Positions 16,593-28,979 of a stretch of DNA of 64,000 nucleotides are shown one piece after another. The notes beneath the pieces are model-generated. The model ran no database searches. It was not told the origin of the DNA and saw nothing but the letters and a program-made list of their open reading frames with translations. The position numbers and the translations under genes were made by a program. Positions within the stretch are counted from its first letter, which is position 1. Each line of letters begins with the position of its first letter. Where the stretch lies: the NCBI GenBank assembly GCA_028554755.1, contig JAPTOF010000006.1, forward strand, positions 67,001-131,000, in the 5' to 3' direction. The DNA is from Cordia subcordata. Taxonomy: Eukaryota; Streptophyta; Magnoliopsida; Boraginales; Cordiaceae.

Positions 16593-19500
16593 AAGAAGAA
16601 AAAAATCAATACGTTTGCTTAGTAGTTGTTTACAGTAGTAAATAGTAATACTATACTTCTCTCAAATGATGTTGCTAGTTGTCTCTGACGACGAGTTTGC
16701 GGATATAATCAAGAAACAAATCACACTTGCTCCTGATACAGTGATACTCTACTTCAAATTGGCTTCATTTGTATCCCTCCGACTGATGCCATCGAGAAAT
16801 ATATGTTGCAGGATCTCTCATAATGGACGGAGTAGATGTCACCGGATATCCAATATTTAGTGATCCAAAGGTTTACCATCTCTACTTGCAGCTATTATGG
16901 TTTGTCTGCAATATGCTGCTTGAAGAGTGAGCTAACATCTTACATATATGAAGGCAGGTCGAAAAGGCAATAGCATTTGCAAGGAAGGCTCATCACGGCC
17001 AGCTGCGTAAGACAGGAGACCCTTATGTAACACACTGTATTCATACGGCAAAAATTTTAGCTGCGTTAGTTCCAGCAACTGGAAAAAGGGTATGCCATCT
17101 TTCCTTCAGTTATTGTGACTGAATATGCGGCTTTCTCTACAGTTCTGTCATTTAACTGATGCGATAAATACACCTCTGAAAAGAAGAGACCATATGCACG
17201 CACTCGCACTGGTACACAGGTATATCTAAGAGACATGACGGTATCAATCGGTAAATATATTGACAAACTCCACAATTCTAATGAAGCATTATTTGAATTC
17301 AATTTGAGCCTATACTACATTATATCATGACGTTTATATTCTTCTCTGAATCTGCATTCTACCTTTCGTTCCAATACCTTATCAACTGAAATAGAAAAAT
17401 GACTTCATAGGCTGTTGATACAATTGTGGCTGGGGTCCTCCACGATGTGGTGGATGATACTTGTGAAAGTTTGAGTAACATTGAGAGGGAATTTGATGCT
17501 GATGTTGCAACGTTGGTAGCAGGAGTTTCCAGACTAAGTTACATAAATCAGGTATGACTCTGTATGACTTTGAAAACTGATAAATTTCAATATACCATCT
17601 TCTTTATAGCTATATTTTGGCAAGCTCAGTCTTACACTATTCAGATTCCATAGATGAGCTAAATAGATCTAGTTCGCAATGGCATGCGTGTTATGTTGTG
17701 ATACATCACAATTATGTTGTTCGGTCACATTATTTTTATACTGGAATCTACTATGTTCCCCTTTTCTTTTTGTCTATCATTATTCACCTTCTGCATTCAA
17801 ATTCATATATTTGTCTTGTAGTTATTGCGGAGACATCGCAGGATAAATGTCAATCAAGCTACGTTCAGCCATGAAGAGGTACATGTTTATCTTATTTTAC
17901 TTTTGGTGAAAGGGTTCAAGTGACACTTAGTGAAGTAGAGGGGATATGAATAAGTAGTTGCTTAAGTTTGAGTAAGGTCATCACAGTTTTAAGCAGAAAA
18001 TTATACTTCCGAAAATGACATATGCTATATCATCCCATATATTTTCACATCATAATTTATGGGCATGTTATGTCATGAAATAGATCTGTAAATCAATTTC
18101 CTTCTAGTCATTCTTTTATAATGTTTATGGTATCAAATATAAGATTATTTGCAATTTCAGATAACTCATACATCAGAATAATATCTTTCAATGGTCAAAT
18201 GATTTGCTGTCATCTAATTTTAGTGACAACTAAAAAGTCATTTAATTGCTTATCTTCTCTGGTATATGTTTCCTGAAATTGTCGTGTGAAAAAAGTCATA
18301 ATTATGAGCGAAAAAATTAGAAATTGAAGCATGGTTTCATCTTTTGTAGCATCAGAATTGATGCATGCTCATCATACTGACAAACATGAGCTTCAGAAAC
18401 ATAGGATGTGAAACCTAAATGGACTTCTGCATGCTACTTTTAGAACTTGGGCATGCTTCTTGAAAGATGTTTAACCAGATCATGTTGGCTGATCAATTTA
18501 GAACTTGGGCATGCTTCTTGAAAGATGTTTAAGCAGATCATGTTGGCTGATCAATTTATCTTTTCTTCGAGCAAATTGAGTTGCATATCGGCAATTAGTT
18601 CTGTTGTGCCTTCTTTTGCTCTTCCAGTTGACCAAGTTAGGTTCCCACTATTTCTCATAGTGCACATCATTTATGATTTTTCTGTTGCTCTGTCTCTCAA
18701 TGATCTTCAAATTCTATTTGTAGGCAAATAATTTACGTGTGATGCTGCTGGGTATGGTTGATGATCCACGTGTGGTGCTCATCAAACTTGCAGATCGTCT
18801 TCACAACATGAGAACCATGTAATGCCCTTGATCTTCATTTTTGGTTTCAGCTGGAATGCCCATATGAGATTTCTATATCTATCATCCTGTCGCAAATACC
18901 ATCCTGTTAAGGCAATGGGGTTTTCTTGCAGATATGCGCTGCCTCCAGCCAAAGCTGAAGCTGTTGCACAGGAGACATTAGCTATTTGGTGTTCATTAGC
19001 TTCTAGATTAGGCCTATGGGCATTAAAGGCTGAACTTGAAGATCTCTGCTTTGCTGTTCTTCAGGTGTGCTCATAGTTCCAATGTTTATTAAATGAACAA
19101 ATGGATTATGTGGTGTAATAAAAGCGCACGATAGACATAATCACTCATTCAGAAGTGTGACCGTGTATAAATTCCATATGCAGCCTCAAATATTTCGATG
19201 CATGCGATCTGATCTAGCTTCCATGTGGAACCCCAGCAATAAAGCTGGCAATCTGAGGAGAGTTTCTGCGAAATCCGTCTCATTTGCCCAACAGGAGAAG
19301 AACTTACCACCAGAACATGAAGAATGTGCAGAAATAGACCAGGACAATATAAGCACGAAGGTTACATTTTACTCTAGTTGTTTCTTGACTCATTTGCAGT
19401 CTGAGTAATTGATTCTTGATTGGTTCTTGGCAGTTAGTCAGCATTTATAGCCTCATCGTGTGTAAGTTCGTGACACGGCTATATGTGAATGTTTGAGTCT

Positions 19501-22500
19501 AGGAAATCAGTATGTTACATAATCCAAGATTCCTATATATTCTACTTTATTTTGGTGTTGTTTTAGCAAATCATCCATTCATTTATTACAAACACCTGGT
19601 GAACACATTGTCTACATCAGAATGTTTAACTGCTATCCTCAAACTCCACAGAAATCAAACTTTTATGTCATAGATCTAGTCTGTGATTTTATATAGCTTT
19701 TGAGTAACCATGTTACATTTTACTGCAACTACTTCAGCCAGAGACTCTCTGCACCACAGAGGTAAAGCTGATTGTGTCTAATCTTCTGAAATGCTGTATC
19801 AGCCAAAGCATTGAACTAGCACGTGTTAAAACTTTGGCTGATTACCTTGAGGCAATACTTTTTCATCTTCTACTCCTTCCTAGCGTTCCTCTGGTGATAT
19901 TGTTTCTATTTTTCTCGCATCTTTCTTTCCCTCTGAATTTGACTCGTATATATAACAGTGCTGCCTTTACCATTGACAATTTGCACTTTGCAATTTGCAG
20001 ATGCTTTTGGAAGCTGTGCTTCCATTTGATCTATTATCAGATAGAAAAAAGCGTCTTAACTTTTTAAACACTCTGAACTCTTGCTCGGAGAAGCAAACAA
20101 AGCCAAAAGTGGTAAAGGATGCTGGAATTGCCTTAGCATCTCTGGTCATTTGTGAGGAAGCTCTCGAACGGGAACTATTTATATCGACATCGTGAGTTTG
20201 GTCATGGGGTTAAAAAAGTTTCATTTGCTATGTTTTCTTCCCATGCCTGTTTGATAGAAATGACTCTCCTGTTGAATTTGTTTATGCTTACAGTTATGTG
20301 CCAGGAATGGAAGTGACTTTGTCCAGCCGCCTAAAGAGCTTGTATAGTATCTACACTAAGGTAGAGATGAAATGTGTTCTTTGCAACATTTATTAGACAT
20401 ATGTTACCAGAACTTTTGCAAAGTTGCCAAGACTCCGTCCTGTGAACGTGTAGTATGTTATGGTAGGAAAATTGTTTAGTTTTTGGAGTGTTGAGGGCTT
20501 GGTAACCTGTAATACAATTGTGGAAATGTGCATGACAACTACCATGTATTTTCAATGTTTGAGACAATATATTATTCTTACCTTCCATTCATTTCAGAAG
20601 TATCTACTTTCATCCGTTACAGATGAAAAGGAAAGATGTCAGTATAGATAAAGTATATGATGCACGTGCATTGAGAGTGATAGTTGGAGATAAAAATGGG
20701 ACGTTACATGGACAGGCAGTTCAGTGTTGTTACAATCTTCTCAACATTGTCCACAGGTGAATGATCCCAGGCGAGCAGATACTCTATTCTTGCCATGCGT
20801 GCAGTTAACTTTAGTTTTACAATCAGCATTGATATAACTGAAATCAGTATGGTTATGTTTTACATCCCTAATAAATCAAAATAATATAAGAGAGATCTTA
20901 ATTAACTGATCAAGAAAAGTGTGCTCTACGGAGTCCTGGAGGACTTTAGGCCATGTTCTTGCGTCAGTGAGTTTACTGTCACTGAAAACTTCTGTAACAT
21001 TCTTTTTTTTGGGCGCTCTCTGCAGACTCTGGACACCCATTGATGGTGAATTTGATGATTACATTGTTAACCCGAAAGCAAGTGGCTACCAGGTGAAATC
21101 TGACTGAGTACTTGATTCACAGTTCATTAGTGTCCACTGCATATACGTCCTATTCTACTGGTTTCTCTATCGTTAACTCTTTTTTCTAATCACAGTCCCT
21201 GCACACTGCTGTACAAGGTCCTGACATGTCAATTTTAGAAGTTCAAATAAGAACACAGGTATTGCACTGACTAATATCTTTGGGAATGTTGAAAAAATTT
21301 ATTTCTTCTGTTTTTGGTCAAGCTGTTTGTAACAGAATAAATTGCAGAGGATGCACGAGTATGCTGAGCACGGACTTGCTGCGCATTGGCTCTATAAAGA
21401 AACAGCAAGTTCTTTGCCTGCCAACAGTCCGGTCTCTGAGATACGACCATCTTCATTTATCTCAAAAGATTTGGAAAATGAAGGGCTTGATGATGATGAT
21501 GATGCGTTCCAAAAGTATAAATCTTTGAAGGCAGGACATCCTGTCCTCAGAGTTGAAGCAGGTCATTTGCTTGCTGCTGTTGTTATCAGGTAACTTATCA
21601 CTGCTCTAGGCTTTTAGCGAGCTTTATATTTCGTATTTCTGCCTTAATTCAGTGTATCATGTATAAACTTCATTTACAGAGTTGACAATGATGGAAGAGA
21701 ATTGCTTGTTGCGGTAAGCTTTGGACTAGCAGCTTCGGAAGCAGTAGCCGATAGACGATCTTCAAACCAAATAAAAAGATGGGAAGCTTATGCTAGATTA
21801 TTTAAAAAGGTGAGCATATATTTTTTGACTTGAGCAATAGCTTAGTTGGAAGAAATGCTTTCCAAGAAGAGCAGAAAAAACTTGAAAGAGAACCCTTACT
21901 GTACGAAGAGGTTTGAACTATTTAGAAGTATATTCAGGATCCTTTTGGTAGCATCATGTTCCACACTTCCATTCTCTGGTCTCATATCTTATGTTCCTCG
22001 TGTTGACTGCCAAACCGGCTTTCAGGTATCTGATGTGTGGTGGTTCGAACCAGGCCATGGGGATTGGTGCACTTGCCTAGAAAAATATACACTTTGTCGC
22101 GACAGTATATATCACAAAGTATGTCAGTTATGCACTCTCACTCTCTCTCTCTCTCTCTCTCTCTGTGTGCCCGCTTAATTTCAATCTTTTTGCGTGTTTA
22201 TGCTAATCCTTTTGCATCTCCCTTTTTCAGTCATGGATTAATTACTTAACCGCATCTAGGACAAGTCTTCTCTGAATTATAGTATGCACAAGTTTATGAA
22301 TGAGAAAGTAGTGTCACAGCAACTGTTTATATGTTATGTAACCACGGTTGACATATAGAGTGATTATTGAGCTCAAGAAGTACAGTCGATCATAATTGAG
22401 GCATTCATTCAAGGCCAATTATCTGGCTTTCCAAGAAAATAAAAGTTCAATTATTTGGAATGACAAGAAATTAGGTATGACTTGATGGATTTGGCAGCAA

Positions 22501-23359
22501 ATCATCTGCCACACTACCTCATAATAGTAAACCAAAGACAAATATGGTTGTATCAAGTCAATGTTCATGCACAAAATTCTTTTCTATGCATTGATGATGG
22601 TGCTTTATGTTGGGATTATTTTGAGAGACATGACAGGATCACAATATTGCTCTGCAGGAAGACCAATTTCAGCGCCTACTGCCAACATTCATCCAAGTTA
22701 TTGAATTGACAGAGCAAGAAGAAACTGAATACTGGACTGTTATGTCTGCTGTTTTCGAGGATAAACCAGTTCCTTCATGTGTGACTAACTCAAGTTCTCA
22801 TGAGAAGCAAAGCTCTCCTAACTCAACCATCTCAGCTTCTGTGGACAATGGCATCAACAACAAGGTAAGACGAGGAAGTTTCATTTCCTCGACACTGCTT
22901 TTCTCGAACCTTTAGGGGTATGACCTGGCCATGTGGAAGAGGTAGCCAATACTTACAGTAAACTTTAAAGGAAAAAACCAAACACATACATACGTACATA
23001 CATTATTTCCATGGAGGGAAACCATTAATCTAGATTACATATCATTAATTCACCTTGGCTTGCAGGTATATCTACTGAGGACAATGCTTAAGTGGGAGGA
23101 AGAGATGCGTTCTGAGGCTGGTCCTCTGGCCACTAAAGCAAGACTAAAAGCACATGGGAATGCTGATTCAGTTTCACTTGGTGAAGTGGTAATTGTATGT
23201 TGGCCGCATGGTGAGATAATGAGGTTGAGGAGTGGCAGTACAGCTGCTGATGCTGCTAGAAGGAAAGGACTCGAGGGTAGACTGGTTTCTGTCAATGGTC
23301 ACCTTGTACTGCCAAGTACCGAACTAAAGGATGGAGATGTAGTTGAAGTGAAAATGTGA
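15998..23359 (+). CDS. RelA/SpoT homologue-like protein (HD hydrolase, ppGpp synthetase, TGS), chloroplast-type, unusual class
   Basis: Nineteen exons give 887 aa: 15998-16355, 16812-16870, 16958-17089, 17411-17551, 17822-17878, 18724-18818, 18932-19064, 19184-19360, 19738-19761 (24-nt microexon, least certain), 20001-20191, 20294-20360, 20623-20756, 21026-21092, 21196-21258, 21348-21589, 21680-21809, 22026-22118, 22658-22864, 23066-23359. The Ser/Arg-rich N-terminus resembles a chloroplast transit peptide, followed by a run of seven Ala and a hydrophobic stretch. The HD domain (about 138-300) has [18 protein letters not shown] (His194, Asp195; the usual Glu is Asp) and [10 protein letters not shown] (Asp273). 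The synthetase domain (about 455-580) has [19 protein letters not shown] (Asp491), SGYQSLHT and catalytic-type EVQIRT (Glu560). A TGS domain (828-887) ends the protein and no ACT domain follows. Residues 580-790 match no domain I know. Both activities look possible, but neither is shown. Confidence 0.87.
18441..18556. repeat. 58-bp tandem duplication in an intron of the RSH-like gene
   Basis: Two adjacent 58-bp copies (18441-18498 and 18499-18556) are nearly identical; the clearest difference is a C/G change in 'ttaaccagat' versus 'ttaagcagat'. The repeat lies between the exons ending at 17878 and starting at 18724. It looks like a recent local duplication. Confidence 0.85.
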
Positions 23360-24177
23360 AATAGAGTACCAAATTTTACGTGTAGATCAAGATATAAAGA
23401 TTTGTTTATCTGAGATGAAACAGATAATGTAATCAAGTTTTGTAAAGTCTCAACCACAAATGACCAAAAAAGAAGCAAGTCTTAACAAGAGGACTATCTC
23501 TGTAGAAGGATGGCACACCAACTTCATACACAATGGCAGCATATGGTTCTCTCTCTGTACAGCACATCAATTCAAAGATGGAATGAAGAAACTTTCAGAA
23601 TTCCCTTCAAATATTTTTCTCTGAGATGAACTTGAGCTCCTTATGTTTCTTTCTTTACTCCTTTCAGTTTTCTGAAACACGAGAATAGTACATGGGACCG
23701 ACAGGAAAAGGTGTGTGTTCCCAATAAAGAAGATTAAAAGACCTGCTTTATAATGAGAAAGTTCGAACATAAACATTCTTGCAGTACTCACTGGAACCTT
23801 GAGTCACATTTCTTAGAGTGAAAACAGCTGCTCAACATATGAAATTCTAAAATTTGAATAGAAATAAAGCTCAAAGTCAAGAAAGTAGGAATTGCCCATT
23901 CAAACTTCCACATCTACCACTATTATAACCAAGTACGCGCAAAGTTTAATCCGTCCTTTGAAAGTATTTAGAAAAAGAAAATAACAATTTATTGCAGAAC
24001 TAGACGAAAGCTTGCTTTGTTCATATTCAGTTGTTACTTCTCACTATGCCGACAAGTCAAACATCTAAACGCCAAACTTCAAAACCACAAACTAACATGT
24101 CACAATGGGATACTTGCTTTTTAATCATTGCCTGACAGCAGACATAGTCAACCAAATATTTATCTAATCATCAACGA
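23360..24177. other. Convergent 3' intergenic region
   Basis: This lies between the stop of the RSH-like gene on plus and the stop of the unknown nuclear protein gene on minus. It probably holds both 3' UTRs. No coding potential, repeat or RNA gene is apparent. Confidence 0.5.
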
Positions 24178-27100
24178 TTAAACTTTCCTGCAAGATCCTG
24201 GCAGTACCGCGAGACACGCTGCATCTTGCCAAGGTCTGAATGCTCCTTCCTGAGTCAAGTTCTAATGCATTTAACACCAAATCCATGTCAATTTTGTAAC
24301 CGACACGTATAAGATAAAGTACCAAAACATAAAAATGAGGGAAAAAATATTGATGAAGGTGAATTACAGTTGTTAAAAATCCATGATTTTGAGCAATGTG
24401 AGTAATGTTGTAGTTGGCTTCCCAGCAAGTTAATTCAGATCAACCCCTCAAATAATTTTAATAGAGAGTAAGACTTTGAGTTACTTATTTATAAGTATGT
24501 GTAACCTAGGGAAAAATATGCACCGAAGGTCAGAACAAAGAAAAAATATAGGCCTACTCTAAGCCATGTTTCGTATCACTTCTTTCTCCTTCTATTTAAA
24601 TATAAGTCTAAAGAGGCAGCATGAGAAGGAAAAAGTAGAAGCAAGATTATATTAGTCAAAAAAAATGTCAAGGTAATCCAACTTTCTAAGCCCTATTACC
24701 TACGAAACAAGTGAATTATTATACTCCCAGTTTCGCCTACCAAATAAGCAAGTTATGTAATATTAGTCATTTGTATTGTTAGAAGATGCTATGCTATCAT
24801 GTGCTAACAGCCGTAAAGTAGTTATTGGTAGGTAGTTTAGAAGAAAGTTATGGGTAGTGGCCTTACCTAACTCTTATATGTAACTAATGAAGGAATCAAT
24901 TCATACTGATTTGTTGCATCCATCACAGCTATATATAGCTGCTCCTATTTATTCACATAAAAATGAGCCAATACATTTACTTTCTCTCAATTAAAATCCA
25001 TAACCATTGTTCTTCAGGGTGAGAGGAAACTTTAGATTCGAACTTCTATTCAGCACGAATTGGCCATACATGATAGATGCAAAATTCAAAGTAGATATGA
25101 GCAAAAGTTGACACCAAAATGAGGTATAAACAATAATTTAGCATGCTTAGCCAAGAAAGGGTATCCTATAATACCAAAAGACATTTAAGTAACAAATATT
25201 TGCCCTCTACTGTAAACTTTCAACACGTTTCTCATATTTCCTTCCCGTTTGAGCATTTATCTATATATTTTACAGGTTAGCTGTAAGGCAGCTCCAGTTC
25301 TTTTATTATACTCATCAGAACGAAAACAGGTGAGGTATATCAATCCCGAATAAGTGCAGTGCAGAAGAAACCAGCCACTACCTTTAACCAAAAGAAAAAT
25401 CCACGTAGGATATTCAACTTTTTACGTCGGTCATATTGAACTGCTTCAATCTTCTGTTTAAGATCTGCAGGTTGAACAAAAGGTCAAAAAGAAATGAACT
25501 CATGCATACACGAGATATTTTTCTAGTTAGGCATGGAAGAAGAGGAAATATCTAGACCATAAGACTGAAAGAATATTAAGACAAGCGCATTAAATGCTTG
25601 TGAGCTATAATCTAAAGCTTTATCAGGAAGAACAGAAGACATGGGAAATTCTGTGCGAGCTGACACTGAGAAATAAGAGTAGAGCTGAAAGGCCTAATTC
25701 TAACAGCTATAACCCAATAATAAAAATACTTCCTTTGTACCTACTATGACCTTAGAAGAGCAGAACACGAACCAACATGTATGCCAAATAATGGCCTTAT
25801 AGAGGAAAAGTTTCAAAAAGAATGGCTCCTTAGAAAGGCATGGCAACTCAAAAAAGTTATGGGAAGTACAAGAAGATCACAACAGAATATGCAGACTGGT
25901 AAAACTAAGCGCAAGACAGTTAAGGGCTATATCAGACCACTGAAACAAGGAGTAGAAAAACCACCTAAGGAACTAGTCATGAGCTAAACCCGAGGGCCAT
26001 GAGAGGAAGACTGGTGCTCCAACAGTCTCAAATCTTCTATAATTGTATTAATAAAAGCAACATAATGACCCAAAAGAAGAAAAACAGAAAAGAAGTTTGT
26101 ACCTAATCTGCAACAGGATGCTTCTACCACTCAGTTATTCGGATATGTTGAGATTTCTAGCATAAAATTGGCCACCTTTCGGTCCCTTACGAGTATATTA
26201 GTAAATTGATCTTCTTGACTATCCACCTTCAGTTAGAATGGATAGTAACGGCAAACTCTTACGGTTAAAGCTTTAGGCAGAGACAGGAAGGAAATTTGGA
26301 GCAGTTTCTCACCTTCTCCTTTTTTTTCACATAAGAAAACCATTCAATCTCGTTATAGCAACAAAGGACAGAGGAAGGACAAAGGCACTATAAATCTAGG
26401 GCTCCCACTTAAAATAAATAATCCCTATTTTTACTGCTAGCCTTGAAATGCAGAAGATTTATGCAGACTAAAGACCTAAAGGTTATGCAACATACCTTCA
26501 TAGTAGTCAAGATATGATTTGCCGTCTTTATTTGCTGAGTATGGTCTCTCCCTCCCATTACGTAAGTCCAAATGGCGCATTAACTTCTCTCGGACTTTGA
26601 CATCATGCCAAAGCTTCTTGTACTCTTGACAGTCATATGGTTGTTTAAGCAGACTAATGACCTTTTGCCTGAATGTAGAATTTGTTCCTGGGATTGGACT
26701 GTCGAGGCACTGACAGCTATCGTCCTCCTCCACCTTAATCATTATGAGAGAAGATGTGATAAATGACATAATTAGTAAGATTTAGCTTTAAACGTAGACA
26801 TATGGAAGAAGAGAGAAGGGTAAAGGAAAATTTGACCAATGGAAAGTGACAGATGAGCAGAATGCATACACTCCCATCAAGGTCTGCTGAAGATATATGC
26901 TCAAAACTTTCTATTTTGCAAGCAGCAGCTTTTGGATCAGTATATGTCGAACCAAAGTCATCTTCACCTTCAATCCTGTCACTATTTGGAAGCGGTAAAA
27001 TCTCAAAATCAGTTAAAGTATCAATATTATCCAGGAAGTACTGATCCTCCTCCTCTGCCTTCATTAGATCCCCTGATAACCTCTGCTGTTTTGTCTTCCG

Positions 27101-27778
27101 CCTCTTACCTAGATCATGCATCATCTTGCGCTTCAGCTGATTCTGAGACACAGGGTTTTTTCCAGAATGAAGGTTCTGATTCAGATAATCATTTTCTCCA
27201 ACAAATACATATCTAGGAGAATTGTTCTTCACATCCTCATCAGTCTTCAGCCCCCTCAGTTCTCCTCCCGAAACACTCAACAAAAGTCTTGGAGTTCCCT
27301 TGGTGCATTCGCCTTGAACACCCCTCGGGTGTTCTCTACTTGCTGCATTCTCTTCCAAACTCTTCATTTTTCTCTTGTTAACTTCTAGACCATGTTCATT
27401 GGCTGTTCCATCTTCTCTTTCATAGTGTATAATCTCTTCCTTGAATTCTAAGAGATACGATTTCCCACGTCTCTTAGCATGAGACAAGAAGATTGTATAG
27501 GCGGGGTCATCATTTGAAACAGTACCCTCCTCTCTTTCCGTCATGCCATTGCCGGGTTTTTCAACTAAATCATCCAGAAGAAGCTTCAAATATGCTACAT
27601 AATTACCAGCATCTGCTCTGTCTTTTTCCAATTGTTCCTCTAAATGGCTAGAAAAACAACTCCGAAGCTCACCTCCTTCAACACCCAAAAAACATCTTCT
27701 ACTCTTATACAGCTCACTAACCATGGCTGTTGAGCCATCATAATCATCCTCACAAGCCTTTAGACCCAGTTCCATCAT
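24178..27778 (-). CDS. Uncharacterised plant protein, probably nuclear
   Basis: Four exons (26870-27778, 26496-26733, 25382-25464, 24178-24261) join in frame to 437 aa; all splice sites are GT-AG. The start is the first of two adjacent ATGs (27778, 27775). I do not recognise the family. The N-terminal region (about 45-120) is charged and may be helical (SSHLEEQLEKD, then YLKLLLDDLVEK). A basic LKRKMMHDLGKRRKTKQQRL stretch near 215-234 looks like a bipartite nuclear localisation signal. An acidic, Asp-rich segment follows (235-300). The C-terminal third (about 310-437) is the most domain-like, with KQPYDCQEYKKLW, then DGKSYLDYYEDLKQK, then FFFWLKNLTQEGAFRPW. A GKSY motif occurs both near 105 and near 385, possibly a repeated element. 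There is no catalytic motif and no membrane segment. It is convergent with the RSH-like gene. Confidence 0.8.
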
Positions 27779-27942
27779 GGTCGACTGCTAAACCGTTTAA
27801 AGTTCCCCTTCTCTTAGCTTATTAGATATCATTATTTTCGGTGCACCTTTTCAAAATCGGAATCATGATTAAGATTAACCAAACCAAGGACGCAACAACA
27901 AGAGTGCTGTAGCCAAGCCAGCAAATCACACCACTCTCACGT

Positions 27943-27948
27943 CACGTG
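27943..27948. promoter_or_regulatory. G-box (CACGTG) upstream of the unknown nuclear protein gene
   Basis: A palindromic CACGTG lies about 165 bp upstream of the minus-strand ATG at 27778, in the context tcacgtcacgtgtga, which also holds an overlapping ACGT core. Such sites bind bZIP and bHLH factors in plants. The position fits a promoter, but use is not shown. Confidence 0.35.
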
Positions 27949-28729
27949 TGATGTGTGTGCGTGGGGGCAGAGATGACGGAAGAGGGATTTTTAGTCACAA
28001 ACATTTTATTAGGTTGTAGGAAAGGAGAACGCCAAACATAGAGATGAAGCACGAGTGATGGATTTTTTGTGACAAACCAGAACAGTTTTAGGATTTTTTT
28101 TTTTACCCCCAATTTTTAACATTCCTTATCAAAATTACTCATTTTTTTGTAATAAGTTTAAAAAATGACCTAGTCTTGTTTTGGGAATGCATCTTTCCTA
28201 CTCCAAAAATGCGGAACACGCTCCCAAAACACGTCACTTTAAAATAATTCAAAAAAATACAAAGTAATTTAAAATTAAAATGGTCCGCACTCTGGAGATG
28301 CGGAACGCGCTCTCAAAACACGGCCACATATGTGGCACGCTCTGGGAACACACGGTTCGCGCTCCATAAACACGATTGTCTTCCATAAAACACGCCCCTT
28401 CCCCTCCCATTCGCCATTACACATTCGAGAAGTCCCCCCCCCCCCCGAAGTACTTTGATCAAGAAGCCTTTTTCAAGAATTTAGCCTCTATTTTGTAAGT
28501 TCTTAATTTTTTGTTATGTTTTATTAATTTTATGTTTTGTTAATTATATTTTATGTTTTAAGTTTTATAATTTGTTGTTAGTTTGTATGATTTTGTTTGT
28601 TAGTTTAAGGTTAGTTTAAGTTTATACTATTATTTGTTATTCTTTATTTATGAGAAAGTTTAGTTGTTGAAATTTAGGATATTAAGAAATTTAGTAATTT
28701 AATAATTTTGTAATGTAATAATTTAGGAA

Positions 28730-28801
28730 GTTAATAATAATAATAATAATTATTATTATTGTTATTGTTATTGTTGTTATTACTATTATTATTATTATTA
28801 T

Positions 28802-28832
<31 letters not shown>

Positions 28833-28935
28833 TTTATTGTTGTTGTTGTTATTATCATTGTCGTCGTCGCCGTTGTTGTCATCATCGTCATCATTATTAT
28901 TGTTGTAGTTACTACTACTACTACTACTACTTTTA
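28730..28935. repeat. Long compound trinucleotide microsatellite (TAA/TTA/TAG/GTT/GTC/TAC)
   Basis: About 200 bases consist of successive trinucleotide runs: aat/taa, tta, tag (about 11 units), ttg, gtc and tac. It lies inside the MULE just before the plant mobile domain pseudogene. The minus-strand reading frame through it is low-complexity Thr/Ile/Met and not a gene. Confidence 0.85.
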
Positions 28936-28979
28936 CAATGACTACTAGTATAGTTGAAAGTTTTTTATCTTAGGGTTCA

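Noticed and set aside
18421..18560. Repeat array as a possible CRISPR
   Set aside because: Only two directly adjacent copies without spacers, inside a plant intron. It is a simple tandem duplication.
25781..25987. 68-codon Lys-rich plus-strand ORF
   Set aside because: It lies in an intron of the minus-strand unknown nuclear protein gene and has no supporting context.
28691..28894. Thr/Ile-rich minus-strand ORF
   Set aside because: It is produced by the trinucleotide microsatellite at 28730-28935.
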